Shown here piece by piece: positions 10,889-21,977 of a DNA stretch of 64,000 nt (its first letter is position 1; each line of letters begins with the position of its first letter). This DNA comes from Apiotrichum sp. Y4204. Taxonomy: Eukaryota > Basidiomycota > Tremellomycetes > Trichosporonales > Trichosporonaceae. The notes beneath the pieces are model-generated. The model was not told the origin of the DNA and did no database searches. It saw only the letters and a list, made by a program, of their open reading frames with translations. Position numbers and translations under genes: made by a program. The stretch is from NCBI GenBank assembly GCA_025531455.1, contig JAMYHL010000024.1, forward strand, positions 541,034 through 605,033, given 5' to 3'.

Positions 10889-13768
10889 CTACGCGGATGC
10901 GCGCTTCACGAGCTCTTCGAGCGCCACGGCCCGGAACGCCCCTTCTTCCTGTGCAAACACCGCGTCCGCTCCAATGTACACGACTACGCCGCCGCGGTCC
11001 GCGTTCTTGCCGACGCGGAAGAGCGGCTTGCCTGTCGTCGGATGGCTCTTCCCCAGAGGCACGAGGACAAGGTCGCTGGACGCAATGACGTCCTCCACGA
11101 TAGAGCGGAACGTAATGTCCAGCTCGGGCACGGGTTTCGGCTTGGCCTTGGGTTTCGGCTGCGGCGTGCCGTTGCGCGACTTGTCGCGGGACGATTTCGA
11201 CTTTGACGGCAGAGGTGTGAAAGTGGGTTTCGGCAGGCGCGTCGGCGCGTCTGCCCCAAGTTCCAGTGCCGCGTCCATGAGTCGCAAGCCCGAGTCGAAG
11301 CCGTGCGCAATCGCCGGATTTGCCAGTGCGTCGGCGGGGAAGATGCCCTTCCACATCTCGAACCACTGCGCAACCTCGTCGCCGGAGTAGCCGGGATGCA
11401 CGAGCCACATGTACAGAATGTTGAGCCATTTCGGGAAGAACTCGAGCTCGAACAGACGGGCAAAATGTGATGGCCGGAGGAGGGTGTTCCACGGAAGCAC
11501 AAGCTGCAACGGGGCGAGGTCCTGCGCGGCGGGGTTGATCGTAAAATCGTCCCGAAGCACCGAACCCAGCTTCGGAAGCACAAACTCGCCCATGAACTTG
11601 TCCCACTCTGAGGATGAGAAGACCTGCGTGTTAGTTGAGAGTTTGAAACCTGTGATCAGATAACTCACGTCCTTCCGCCACCGGGAGAGCTCTTCGATGA
11701 CGCCGTCGGTCGGGTTCCATTTCCGGAGCACGGCCTTGACGCGGCGCTTGCCCTCGTTGAGGACGTCGGTAGCTCGCTCGCCGAGAATCGGCAGCCAGGG
11801 GAAGATGATGGATGCGAGCGACTGCGACTTCGGTCGCCAACGCTCCACTGCGTCCACAATCTTGGGGAGAATAAGCTGGTCGAGGAGGTTGTCGCGGACA
11901 AACTCGGGGAGAAGGGACTCCCACGACTCGAAGAGATGCACAGCCGGGAATGGATCTGTCGCCTCCCACTCGTTGTTGATCGCGGACCGGACTTTTGGCA
12001 GCCAGCGGTTCCACACTAGACTCTCCCATGCGGACATAGTTCCGGTGGGCTCAGCGTCGAGGTTGAACGCGCGCCGCCAAGGCTTGAGGGTCGAGAGAAG
12101 AGCGTCCGAAGAGAGGTCAAACGGCTGCCATGACGCGAACGCCTTGGACAGGACGTGGTCGATAGCGCCCACAATGACGTCGTCCAGCCCCATGGCCGTG
12201 TACTCCATTTTGAAGCCGAGGAGCACGTCGAATGGTCCCTCGAGCGCCTCGAGAGACGTGCTGCCTTTCCGTACCTCCACATCGGCTGCCGCCGAGATAT
12301 CCTTCACCGCCTTCTGGATTGTCTCCAAGCGGGCAATGTCCTCCGTTACGCTCTCCTTCTTGGCCCGCGCGCGCTCCTCCTCCCTCGTGTTCCATCGCCG
12401 CCGCTCGTTGACGCTCTTGCCCTCCTTGACAAGATTCGTCACCTCGCCCTTGGACATGTCGAGAATGAGGCGTAGGTTGTGTCGTAGTTCCGGAAGCTGC
12501 ATTGTGTCGGCCGAAGGCGTCCATGTCGATAGTGACAATTCCGATAGCGATTCGACAGTCTTGAGCTCGCCACTTCGCGCATCCAGCACAAGGCCCATTC
12601 CGGCGCGCGTCGTGTCCTCCTCAGCCATAAGCTGCTCGTACGTCTTGTGTTCGACCTTGACCTTGACGCGTTTTTCCTTCTTCCATCCGTCCCGCTGGAC
12701 GGCTGGCTCTTTCGGTCCCTTCTTCCTTCCACTTCTCGGCTTCGGCTCGTCCTCCACCAACTCTCCCTTCCGCCGCGCTTCGGCCTTGCTCTCCTCGGAA
12801 CGGATACCGGACGTGATACCCTGGCCGCGCTGCATGACCTTGACGGCAATCGGTACCGCTAATCCATCCTCAGACGCACCGAGACCCTTGCCTGGTGCCC
12901 AACCCATGTTGGCGAGCATGCGAGCACCAAAGCTACTAGAGATCTTCGAGAAGTGCGCCTTCTCCGTGTTCGTGAGCTTGTGCGCCTGTTGGCTCGCGCT
13001 CGGTGCCGGTGAAGCGGACTTGGGGGTAAAGTTGCTGCGCTCGCGGTCGGCGTTCGCCTTGAAAGCCGACATTGCGGACGCCGCGCGGCCAAAGGCTGAG
13101 GGAACCTCCTTCGGCGTCTCGTCCTCTGGCGGGTGCTCCACGCGCTCATCCTCAACCTTCCGTCCTGAGTCAAACATGGATTTGACGGCCCCGATCCCCA
13201 TCCTCCCGCTGCGTCCATTTGAGGCTGCAGGCGGAGCATCAGATCCGCCAGCCATGAAGGCCTTCATGGACGACATACCCATCCCCATGCCCATCCCCCG
13301 CGGCGGTTCATCCTCCTCGCCTTCGCCCACGACGCGAGGTGTGGCCTGCCGTGTAGATGTTGGTCCGGTGTCGTCATCATCGTCGTTTTCAGAGTCACCA
13401 GTATCATCACTCGGTGGCGCAGTGATGTCCTGCGACGCGGGCTTGGATCCCGAGACAAAGCTCGGTGCTCTGTCGTTAGCTCGATCTATCGACTTTACCC
13501 ACTTTGTCCAATCAGTCCGCGCGCTGCCTCCCCGTTTTCCGCCTCTTCCCCGTCCAGAACGCGGGGGCGGCGCGTCCTCGGCGCCAAAGATGCCCTCCCA
13601 CGCGGACTCCTTCCCGCCGGTCCGCGGCCGTTTGTGCTTGCGCTCGAACAACCGACGCTCGGCGCGCGAGTCCTCGTCCTCCTGCGAGTTGAAGCTGTCG
13701 TCCGATGCCACCGAGTCGTCCGAGTCTGAGCCGTCGGAGAGCATGCCGGCCTTTTTGCGCCTCGCCAT
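10889..13768 (-). CDS. NTR1: G-patch/GCFC splicing factor Ntr1 (Spp382, TFIP11)
   Basis: Two exons, 11669-13768 and 10889-11623, around a 45-nt intron (GTGAGT ... CTAACACGCAG) that has no stop in frame; 944 residues when spliced. The N-terminus MARRKKAGMLSDGSDSDDS is the acidic/serine-rich start typical of the family. An in-frame non-ATG extension to 13837 exists, but the ATG at 13768 is preferred. The G-patch lies at about residues 276-322 (SSSFGARMLANMGWAPGKGL). The long helical C-terminal half (WRRAFN, LPKLGSVLRDDFTINP and similar) fits the GCFC region. The role from the family is to recruit and stimulate the DEAH helicase Prp43 for release of the intron lariat. A run of Met-Gly repeats lies near residue 160. 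Confidence 0.88.
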   Translation of the reverse strand: MARRKKAGMLSDGSDSDDSVASDDSFNSQEDEDSRAERRLFERKHKRPRTGGKESAWEGIFGAEDAPPPRSGRGRGGKRGGSARTDWTKWVKSIDRANDRAPSFVSGSKPASQDITAPPSDDTGDSENDDDDDTGPTSTRQATPRVVGEGEEDEPPRGMGMGMGMSSMKAFMAGGSDAPPAASNGRSGRMGIGAVKSMFDSGRKVEDERVEHPPEDETPKEVPSAFGRAASAMSAFKANADRERSNFTPKSASPAPSASQQAHKLTNTEKAHFSKISSSFGARMLANMGWAPGKGLGASEDGLAVPIAVKVMQRGQGITSGIRSEESKAEARRKGELVEDEPKPRSGRKKGPKEPAVQRDGWKKEKRVKVKVEHKTYEQLMAEEDTTRAGMGLVLDARSGELKTVESLSELSLSTWTPSADTMQLPELRHNLRLILDMSKGEVTNLVKEGKSVNERRRWNTREEERARAKKESVTEDIARLETIQKAVKDISAAADVEVRKGSTSLEALEGPFDVLLGFKMEYTAMGLDDVIVGAIDHVLSKAFASWQPFDLSSDALLSTLKPWRRAFNLDAEPTGTMSAWESLVWNRWLPKVRSAINNEWEATDPFPAVHLFESWESLLPEFVRDNLLDQLILPKIVDAVERWRPKSQSLASIIFPWLPILGERATDVLNEGKRRVKAVLRKWNPTDGVIEELSRWRKDVSYLITGFKLSTNTQVFSSSEWDKFMGEFVLPKLGSVLRDDFTINPAAQDLAPLQLVLPWNTLLRPSHFARLFELEFFPKWLNILYMWLVHPGYSGDEVAQWFEMWKGIFPADALANPAIAHGFDSGLRLMDAALELGADAPTRLPKPTFTPLPSKSKSSRDKSRNGTPQPKPKAKPKPVPELDITFRSIVEDVIASSDLVLVPLGKSHPTTGKPLFRVGKNADRGGVVVYIGADAVFAQEEGAFRAVALEELVKRASA

Positions 13769-14845
13769 CGTGCGATGTCGGAGAGAGAGTGGAGTGATTG
13801 TTTTTGTTGGAACGTGATTCTGATTCTCATCTGTCACTCATCTCAGTCTCCCAGTCATACTGGGTGGCAGTGCCACAAAGCGTCACGTGACACCACCTGT
13901 TATGTAATCTCGGAATCAATATGTTCTGGGCCGGGACCCGCATGCCCAGCCCCGCCACCCGAGAGGGGCATGATGCGCGCAATGATGCACAACCCAAATC
14001 CCTGTGAAAGCCGTTTTCCGTGTGTGCTTTTGCTCCGGAGCTCCGATCTCTTCCCCCCCTTTGGCGCGCATGGCTGCACGCGCCTCCGCCCCGCAGTTGG
14101 ATCAAGGGGCCAGGGCCCAGAAAAGGGTTGACGCGTGCCACCGTCAACCCGGATTGCGCACAACACAATGTACTGGTATTTGCTTGTGTCTTCCCTCCAG
14201 TTCTCCGCCTCTTCTCCGCTGCTGGCTGTTGGACCTGTTACAGTGGTGGGTAGGATGGGGGTGTCTTCCGTCTGCGAATGTTATTTTGATGTTGTCTTCC
14301 TTTTCTCCTTCTTCACACACCCAACAACTCTCACCACCGTTAACCCTCTCGTCACCACTACTCCTACTCTCCTCACCGTCTCTTGATATCACCAGCACGC
14401 AGCACGCGTCGTCGCGTCCTCATCGCGTTTGCTGGTGGTCCAGTAGTGCATATATGCAATGTGCGCTTCGCCCTAATTGGTCGTCATTACGATTTTACTT
14501 TTGATTATTAGATCAGCATTACCAGCCTATCATTATCATTGGCCCTCAACACGCCAACGCCAAAACAATCGTCATTTCCTCCATTCTCACTTCTCCTACC
14601 TCTGTCGGTGGAGTGCGTTCTCGAACCCTGTCATTTCTCGCTCTTTCCTTTGTCGACAACCCTGTAGCAACATCACAACCGAATAAACACCGCTGCGCTG
14701 CCAACCCATTGCACCACGCTGTCCCCTCGCAGAGGCCAGTTCCTTGCCCTTGCATCCCCTCAGGACTCGAGATCTCCCGCCTACCTCATCTGAGCTTTAG
14801 ACCCCCAGGCCACAAGCTCGTGTTCCCCCCGACCTGTGTGCAAGC
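13769..14845. other. Divergent intergenic region (NTR1 / SAP kinase)
   Basis: About 1.08 kb between divergent starts. It is pyrimidine-rich on the plus strand from about 14170, with CAAC/CTCACC repeats before the kinase ATG, consistent with a long 5' leader. No gene or RNA is recognised. Confidence 0.55.
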
Positions 14846-17800
14846 ATGATTCGCACCCGGTCGCGTCCGGCCCAGGACTCTCAGCGGCGGACGTCGACCC
14901 AGCTCCAACTTCATCGTCATGCAGTCACTCCCGTCCGCCGACCACCAAAACGCCGGCGTCTCGGGCGCTCGTCTCTTGCGATCAAGTTGCAGTACTCGAC
15001 CTCGGATTCGGACGACAACTCCGACACCCCGTCACGTCTAGTGAACAATATGAGCCCCGGCGCATTTGCCAGCCCGCGCGTGCGCACCCGCCAACTCGGG
15101 CGACTAAAACCCAGGGCACTCCGAACTGTCCAGATCTCTGACGAAGAAGAGGCGACGAGCCCTCGCAAGCGCAAACGCTCTGACGACTCTCGTTCAACCT
15201 CTGTCGGTTCTGGAAGCTGGATAGAAACCGAAGTGGAGATGGAAATGGGCTCGGACCTTATTCGCAAAGGTAAGTACAGGCGTAAACAGTGTCTCATCAG
15301 CAAAACATTGCCTGACAGAAACAGAGGATGAGCACCTCCTGCTGTTTGCCCCGGCGCACGCACTGCACCGGCTGCGCAAAAACGAGCTCATTCGTCTATG
15401 GAAGGTGGCCGGCATGTGGCCTGATGAGAGCATGGTGGAGGAGGACCCGCATCTTGGCAAGGTGCAGCTGGTCACTGGCATCATTGCTGCTGTAAGTCAC
15501 CATACCACCTTGGTATCCTCAACTCACATCGCAGCGGAACGAGTTTTCCGCCAAGTCGTCCTCTCTTGACGCCTCGTTCGACGGCAACACGAGCAGCTCA
15601 ACTTTGACCTCTCCTCCTGCTACTTCGGACGATATCTCGCGCGACGCGGACGTGACACCAAAGGCGCCCAGAGGAAGGGCACGAGAGCAGCCGGTTGCGC
15701 GTCCTCCTGCGCGGAAGGACAGGTTGAAGGGGCGTGGGACCAAGGCGAAGAAGACTCTCAAGGCACGCTTCGGACCAAACATTAAAAGTCCCGAAACGCA
15801 CCCTCGTCGCGCGGGGACACGCTCGTCCACATTGTCGTCGGTGTACACCACAACTGAGGGTTCGCTCGACGACAATGTTCGTTCCACTCCGTTAGTACGT
15901 CGCCTGCGTCCGCGCAAGGGCACGTCTACGAGCACCAACACCTCGAAGGCGTCAAACCATGACGCCGATGCGGAGGACAATGGAGACGACCTGAATAGTC
16001 CGTCGACACGGAGGCGATCGGCATCATTCAGCCGCCGCGCTCGCCATCAACGCGATGCCAAACGTGCAGCCATGAAGGCTATTGCGAATGGCGACGATGC
16101 TAGCGGCGAGTCGTCGTGGGAAGAGACCTCATCACCCGAGCCGATGCCAACTACCAAGGGGTCCAAGGGCTCGAAGGCGGCCAAGGAGACTCAAGAGGCG
16201 AAGGGCTCGAAGGGATCCAAGGGTTCCAAGGGCTCAAACACATCCCCCGCGAAGCGCGCCAATGCTTCTCCGACGAAACGCTCAAATGGGTCACCCACCA
16301 AGCGCCCTACTCGCCGTGGATCTGATGCTATGATGTTGGACGAGACGCCAGCGGACCTAGACAGTGCGCGCACCACGCGCTCCGGCAGGGTATTTGCCGC
16401 CGAGCCACCGGAGAAGGCATTCAGCGAGCTCCGCGACTCGCCTGACCCCAACTCTGAGTCGCTGGACGAGGACGACACCGACGACACGGAACAGCCCAGC
16501 AGTGAGTGCCCATCTTCGTTGGAGAATTGTAAACTGACAGCAGGTTCCGATCTCGCAGCTGCTACATTGTCTTCCCTCACTCGCCTTCGGCGCGATGAGC
16601 TTGTGCAAATGTGCGAGGTGCGCAGCCTTGAGGTTGGCGGTACCAAGGTGCAGCTTGCTCGGGCGTTATTGGACTGGCGTGATGAGGACCAGATGGAACG
16701 CACATCAACCACCAGCTCTCAAGGCACTGCCAGGCCGGCCTCGCCCGAGATACAGGTGGTCAAGGCGGTTGCAAGCAACTCGCGCAAGAGAGACGGCCAA
16801 GCCACGCCGGTGCTCCTCCGCACACACATCCACGCTGAGGGGCCTGAGACCCCGCCACGAGTCGACGAGCCCGACTCGGCTTCCCAGGAGCACGACTTAA
16901 ACCTCGATCTCCAGGAGCTCGGTCTCGAGGACTTCACTATCAAGCCTGAACATCTCGTCAAGGAAGACAAGATTGGCAGTGGCGGTTTCAAGGATGTGTA
17001 TGTTGGTCGGCTTCGCGGCCGCAAGGTTGCGATTTCCGAGTTCCGAGGCCACCTGAGCGAGATGGACATGCGGGAGCTCAAACTCCTCGCCGAGTTCCGC
17101 CACCCAAACATTGTCCGTTTCCGCGGCATCTGCATCCCAGAGGACAATTCGCAGGTCCCATGCATGCTCATCAGCGAGCTGTGCGAAAACGGTGATCTGT
17201 ACGATTACATTCGTAACGTGCCTCCTCCGTCTGTCAAGCGCGTCCTCCGCCTGATGCTCGACATTGCCAAGGGACTGGAATATCTCCATCTCCGCACCCC
17301 GTCGATCATCCACCGTGATGTAAGTTGTTGTCATATCTTAGTACTAACTTTCAGTGCAAGTCGACCAACATTCTCATTACGCGCGGCAATGTCGCCAAGG
17401 TCGGCGACTTTGGACTCGCGCGCGTGAAGAACAGCACCCGGTCTATGATTGCCAGCCTGGTCGGCACGGTGAACTGGCAGGCGCCAGAGTTGTGGCACGC
17501 CAACCCGCGCTACGACTACAAGGTGGACGTGTTCTCTGCTGCCCTGGTGTACTGGGAGATGCTCTCTGGCTGGGCGCCGAATGGCGAGAAGGTGTGTGGG
17601 CAGCTCGACCGTCTGAAAACCATAAGCTGACACTTTACAGAAGTACCCTTGGGAGGGCCGCAACGAACACTACATCTATGACGCTGTGGGACAGAAGCAC
17701 CGGCGCCCGCCGCTCACTGGCCTTCGCAAGGCGTGGGGCACGGGACCGATCGACCTCATCGAGCGCATGTGGGCGCAGGACCCGCGCGACAGGCCGACCA

Positions 17801-17850
17801 TGTCTGAAGTCGTCGCCGCATTGGAGCGCATGGTGGCGGAGTGCAAGTAG
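14846..17850 (+). CDS. SAP-domain TKL-type protein kinase with WNK-like displaced lysine
   Basis: Six exons: 14846-15269, 15325-15491, 15535-16501, 16544-17319, 17355-17591, 17641-17850; 926 residues. The N-terminus is Arg/Ser-rich. A first SAP-like helix pair (LRKNELIRLWKVAGMWP ... KVQLVTGII) lies at about 155-196. A basic linker at about 360-420 carries KGSKGSK repeats and SPAKR/SPTKR/SPTKR motifs. A clear SAP motif (LTRLRRDELVQMCEVRSLEV) lies at about 530-566. A kinase domain occupies about 640-926, with glycine loop GSGGFKDVYVG, HRD at 776-778, CKSTN, D796-F-G, and APE within WQAPELW. The beta-3 position reads VAIS (Ser684), not VAIK, whereas Lys669 sits in the glycine loop at the place WNK kinases use. 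SAP and SPKK-type motifs suggest a DNA- or chromatin-bound kinase. Substrates are unknown. The intron 16502-16543 is stop-free and 3n. Confidence 0.88.
16156..16317 (+). repeat. KGSKGSK / SPxKR coding repeat inside the SAP kinase
   Basis: Tandem AAGGGCTCGAAGG-like units encode GSKGSK runs, followed by three spaced copies of a Ser-Pro-x-Lys-Arg motif (SPAKR, SPTKR, SPTKR). Such S/T-P-x-K/R motifs are known from histone H1 tails as minor-groove DNA-binding elements. Their use here is inferred. Confidence 0.7.
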
Positions 17851-18327
17851 AGAAAGGAAAGGAAGAAGGGAGTCGCATAAAGAGTTACACTCACAGAGAA
17901 ACATCAGCATTGAAAGCATGGGGAAGTGCATGGCGTGCATGGAGAAGTGCATACTGCAGAATTGCGCATTGTAGTCAAATGTATCAACTGAACGCATCGG
18001 GAGCAGAGATCGACGAGCTGAGGGGAGGGGCTAAGAACATTGCATGCATGGAGGAATGGACGCGATCGGCAAACTTGTGCGCAGATGGCTGTGGTAATGT
18101 AAATATTCCTAATGGGTTTGCATGTATTTTGAAAAGGCAATAGAAATTCCAGCAAAGACCTAATGACTAAATGCTTCCGCAACTTGGGTGTCATCTCGAC
18201 AACTCTCCACAATCACAATCACAATCACAAAGTAGTGACTGGTGGTGGCCATCGAAAACAATCTCTACACCCATATTACACTCCTCACACTTTCCACTAC
18301 ACCATCACACCCACGAACATCCACACC
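17851..18327. other. Spacer between SAP kinase and RTF1
   Basis: About 480 bp between two same-strand genes. It holds the kinase 3' end, GCATG-rich sequence, and a CACAAT tandem near the RTF1 start. No gene seen. Confidence 0.55.
18208..18230. repeat. (CACAAT)n short tandem repeat
   Basis: Nearly four CACAAT units lie about 100 bp upstream of the RTF1 ATG, probably in its 5' leader or core promoter. Confidence 0.75.
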
Positions 18328-20240
18328 ATGTCCGACGATTTCGAGAATGAGCTCCTCGGGCTCGTGGAGGACGAGCCGCATCACCGCAAGAAGCGCTCTG
18401 GGCGGGGTCACGGATAGTGAGTGCCAGCGGAAGGGAGCGGGAATCCGAGGAAGGGCGGCAGCGTATATCCCGAAAGCTGAGAAGTATACTTACTCGCAGT
18501 GGCGAATCGGACGAGGGCGAGGAGGACATGGAGATGGACATGGATATGGACATGGACATGGACATTGACTCGGACAATGAGGCGCCGCGCGGGAACGAGA
18601 ACCCGTACCCCCTCGAGGGCAAGTACAAGAACGAGGAGGACCGCGATTGGTGAGTGGGAGAGCTGGGTATATGCGATGTGCTGACAGTAGGCTCGATGGA
18701 CTGCCCGAAATCGAACGTGAGAGTATCCTCGCGAGCCGGCAGGAGGAGATGCAAAAGTACAAGGAGAGTCTGCAGATTGCGGCCATGTACAAGATGGCGG
18801 TCGAGGACGACGACGAGGACGAGACACCGCGCAAGCGGCAACGTAAGCTGATGGTCGTTGTTTAAAAGCTTACCGCAGGGAAACACACGTCTGTCACGAC
18901 CGAGGCGTCGCGCGCGATGGCCGAGCTCAAGCAGATGCGCAAGGCCAAGGACGAGCGGCGCGAGCGACGGGTATGTGTAGCAGCTAGTACGCTAGCAATT
19001 GCAAGCTGACAGCAGGCGGCACGGAGGGAGGAGCGGGACCGCGCACGCTCAGGCTCGGTGGTGTCTGACGAGGCACCGTCGAGTGAGGAAGGCGAGATTT
19101 CCGCACGCGACGCCTGGCGTGAACCGTCGCCGCGCCGCCATGTGCGCGAGGTCAAGAGCGAGCGCGAGGAGCTCGACGCGCTGCCCACCTCTGTCGTTGA
19201 CATCAATGCCGCGCGCGTGAGCAGGTACGAGCTTGTCGAGATGATGTACAAAGACGGCTTTGAGGAGGTCATAACGGGTGGGTGCTATGGTTAAGATAAA
19301 TAACACCCATGCTGATTGCAGGCGCATATGTTCGCGTCATGGCCGGCGACGTGGACGAGAACGGGCGGCCAAAGTACCGCATACAGCGGATCGGCGGGCT
19401 GGACCACAAGTCGACGCACGGAAAGTACAGTATCGAGTTCAAGGGGCGGCAGGTGACGTCGAACCGCGCGCTCATGTGTGCGTACGGCGCGTACGAGCGG
19501 CTGTTCCGCATCGCGGACGTGTCGAACGGCGATGCAGACGAGGTGAGCACTAGTATCGTTCCCCACTGACAACAGTCCGAGTTCAACCGCTGGTCCATGA
19601 CGTGCAAGGCGGACAACCTCAAGATCCCGAAGCGCTCCGAGCTGAAGCGCAAATCCGACGCGATCGCCGCGCTACGCGACCGCCCGATGACAGAAGAGGA
19701 GGTGAACCGGCAGGTCGAGTCGCGCAAGCAGACGAACCCAGCAGCCAAGCAGAGCACGGTGCTGCAGATCTCGTCGCTGTACTCGTCGATGCAGCTCGCC
19801 GTCCGCCGGAAGGACATGGACGCGGCGGACGCGCTGCGCGCGCAGATTGTCGAGCTCGGTGGCGACCCCGCGACCGGTGAGCTTGTCGAGGCCACCGAGC
19901 AGAACGAGTACGATGCGCGTATTGCGCGGATCAACGAGAATAACCGTCTGCGTACCAAGGCCGCAATGCAACGCGCCCACGAGTTTAGCATTGCGCGTAA
20001 AAAGGCCGAGGACGCGATCGTCAGGGCCAAACAGTGAGTATCTGAATGCCCACAGGTCTTTGATTCTTGAGTTCGACCTGGAGCTGCCCCTATAGTTCCT
20101 CTCAGCTCACACGCAGAATGAAAAAGGACAAGCCCGAGGCCGCGTCGCAAGCTCCGCCGCCTGTCAGCGGCCTGCGCCGCGGCGAGACACCGCAGCAGTA
20201 CGTTGCGCGCACGTTTGTGCTCGACCTGGGTGACTTTTAG
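18328..20240 (+). CDS. RTF1: Rtf1, Paf1-complex Plus3-domain transcription factor
   Basis: Eight exons: 18328-18416, 18500-18649, 18691-18842, 18879-18970, 19016-19277, 19322-19542, 19576-20033, 20117-20240; 515 residues. The acidic N-terminus MSDDFENELLGLVED is followed by a Met-Asp dipeptide run, then the conserved GLPEIERESILASRQEEMQ. The Plus3 domain (about residues 220-350) shows YELVEMMYKDGFEEVITGAY, YRIQRIGG and LMCAYGAYERLFRI. A coiled C-terminal part ends in FVLDLGDF. In yeast, Rtf1 links Paf1C to Spt5 and stimulates H2B ubiquitination and H3K4 methylation. The window also holds Ubp8, which removes H2B ubiquitin, though 12 kb away and not co-transcribed. All seven introns are phase-consistent. 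Confidence 0.93.
18526..18574 (+). repeat. ATGGAC hexanucleotide repeat encoding Met-Asp run in RTF1
   Basis: Repeated GACATGGA/ATGGAC units encode an alternating Met-Asp stretch (EMDMDMDMDMDMDID). It preserves frame, so slippage would change length by dipeptides. Confidence 0.75.
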
Positions 20241-20434
20241 TGGGAGTCAGGTGGGGAGGGGAGAGTGTAGGTGGTTGCAGAGGGGACCACAGCTATCTAT
20301 CCAGTTCTAGAGTCCAGCAGCTGATGTATCCGTGACATAACATGATCATGACTGGAACTAGTATCAACATGGCCACTCGAGCCTACGAGGCGCCGTGCCC
20401 TCGGAGTTATGGACTACCTCGCTCATGGATCCAA

Positions 20435-21977
20435 CTATGCCTTTGTCTCCTCGGGCTTTGCCTCCTCCTCCGACTTCTTCTCCTCAGGGTGCGCCTTGAG
20501 TCCCATGCGGGTCGCGACATAGTCCTGCGCCAGCACCTCGGTGGCATTGCGGAGCACCTCGACAAGCCGCTCCTCGACCCAGTCGCTGCGCTCGTACGGC
20601 ACGGAAAGCCAGTCTCCGGGAGCGGGCTGCGAGACCGTTGTGAAGCGCAGCCCGTGTGCCGGGTCGTGCAGCGTGGCAATAAAGTACAGGTGGTCCGCTG
20701 CGGGAGGAATCGCCTCCTCGGCGAGGCGCAGCGCCGGCTCCGGGATGGGAAGGGGCGCGAGCACGGGCTGCACGTGCAGGTATACCGGAATGGTGGTCAC
20801 CGGCACATCTGGGCGTCAGTATGAGTAGTGAAAGCAGCTTTTGACCATGAATTTAAGCTGCCGTTCAGACACGCAGACTCACCCTCGCTCTCGGCCTTGC
20901 GGACCTTGTTCCGCCCGCGCTCCTTAAGCGCGTCCATGCGCTCTTTTGCCGCGGCCCACCCGGCCTCCCATCCAGTGACGGGGTTGAATGTGCGGTCCTC
21001 TGGCAGGCCGTCGGGCGGCGACCACACAATCACGAGCTCGCCCGAGTCCGTCTGCTCGAGCACCGTGCTCCACGCGCGGTACACCACGCCCTCCACGCCG
21101 TCGTACCCCACCATCGGGTGGGAGAGCCACAGCTCGAGCGTCTCGTGCGCCGAGATCGGGGGCGCAACTGTGTTGATAAACGTCGTAAAAGTCGAGTTGG
21201 CCTGGTTGACCAGGTCGTGGCCTGCTATCAGCGTGAAAGTCAGTTGGCGGGGAAGGCGAAGAAGGGGGTTATGAGAGGTTACACTTGTACTGCATTTACC
21301 TCTTGTTCCGCCCATCACCCCCACCCGATCCGACAGGACTCACGCAGCTTCTGGAGGTCCACCGTGCCGGCCTTCTGCACTATGCCGCCAATGCGCTGCT
21401 CGGCATCTTTGCGCAGCTTGCCGATATCCACGCCGCCGACATTCAGCCCGTCAAGCTGACGGCTCACACCGCTCACACCTTCCTCCCGGACCTTGCGGTA
21501 CTGCTCATCAGCGGCGACACGCGCCGACTCGGCAGCGCGCTGCGCCATCTGCAGTGTCGAGGAGGCTGTAGACCACCACGATCCCCAGCCAGAGGATGCA
21601 GCAGGGGCATCAGGGGCGGCGGCCTCCGGCGCGGGCGGGCCGGCGATAACGGGGGAAGACGCGGATCCGGCCGCGGCAGCAGCAGCGCCGGGGGCCTTGT
21701 CGCGCGAGAGAGATGGCGATCCGGTACGCGGCGTGCCTGAGGGTACGCTGAGCGGCGCGCGCTTCTGGTTGATCTGGGCCTCGAGGAAGGCGAGAGCGCT
21801 CTCGGCCTCGGCGTCGCCTTGCCCTGTTGCGGGTTCCTTATCGGTCGAGGGGCGGGCGGAGACGGCCGCGGCGGGCTCAGCCGCGACAGGCTCGGAATCG
21901 GCCTCGAGGTTGTCGAGGTCATCGAGGAAGGCGAGGGCCTCCTCTGCCTTTGTCTTCTTGCCTGTCTTTGGGGGCAT
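20435..21977 (-). CDS. MTC1: Mtc1-like protein (DUF5427)
   Basis: Three exons: 21344-21977, 20883-21221, 20435-20808; 448 residues. The start MPPKTGKKTKAEEALAFLDDL is typical of the family. An Ala/Pro-rich linker follows, then the diagnostic GWGSWWSTASSTLQMAQRA, an amphipathic helix and a conserved folded half (HDLVNQANSTFTTFINTVAPP; LELWLSHPMVGYDGVEGVVY; YLHVQPVLAPLP). It ends in a Glu/Lys-rich tail. Yeast Mtc1 was named for a genetic link to telomere capping, but the protein associates with COPI-type vesicles, and the molecular role is not settled. The second exon has a tandem acceptor (TAGCAG). I used the downstream AG (exon end 21221), which is better spaced from GCTGAT. The 3' end converges on RTF1 with about 195 bp between stops. 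Confidence 0.85.

Noticed and set aside
11697..13817. 706-codon plus-strand open frame opposite NTR1
   Set aside because: It is the exact antisense of a gene with a recognised G-patch and splice site. The translation is Ser/Arg-rich low complexity with no domain. GC-rich codon bias explains the open antisense frame.
13769..13837. In-frame N-terminal extension of NTR1
   Set aside because: It would need a non-ATG start. The ATG at 13768 begins the usual family N-terminus.
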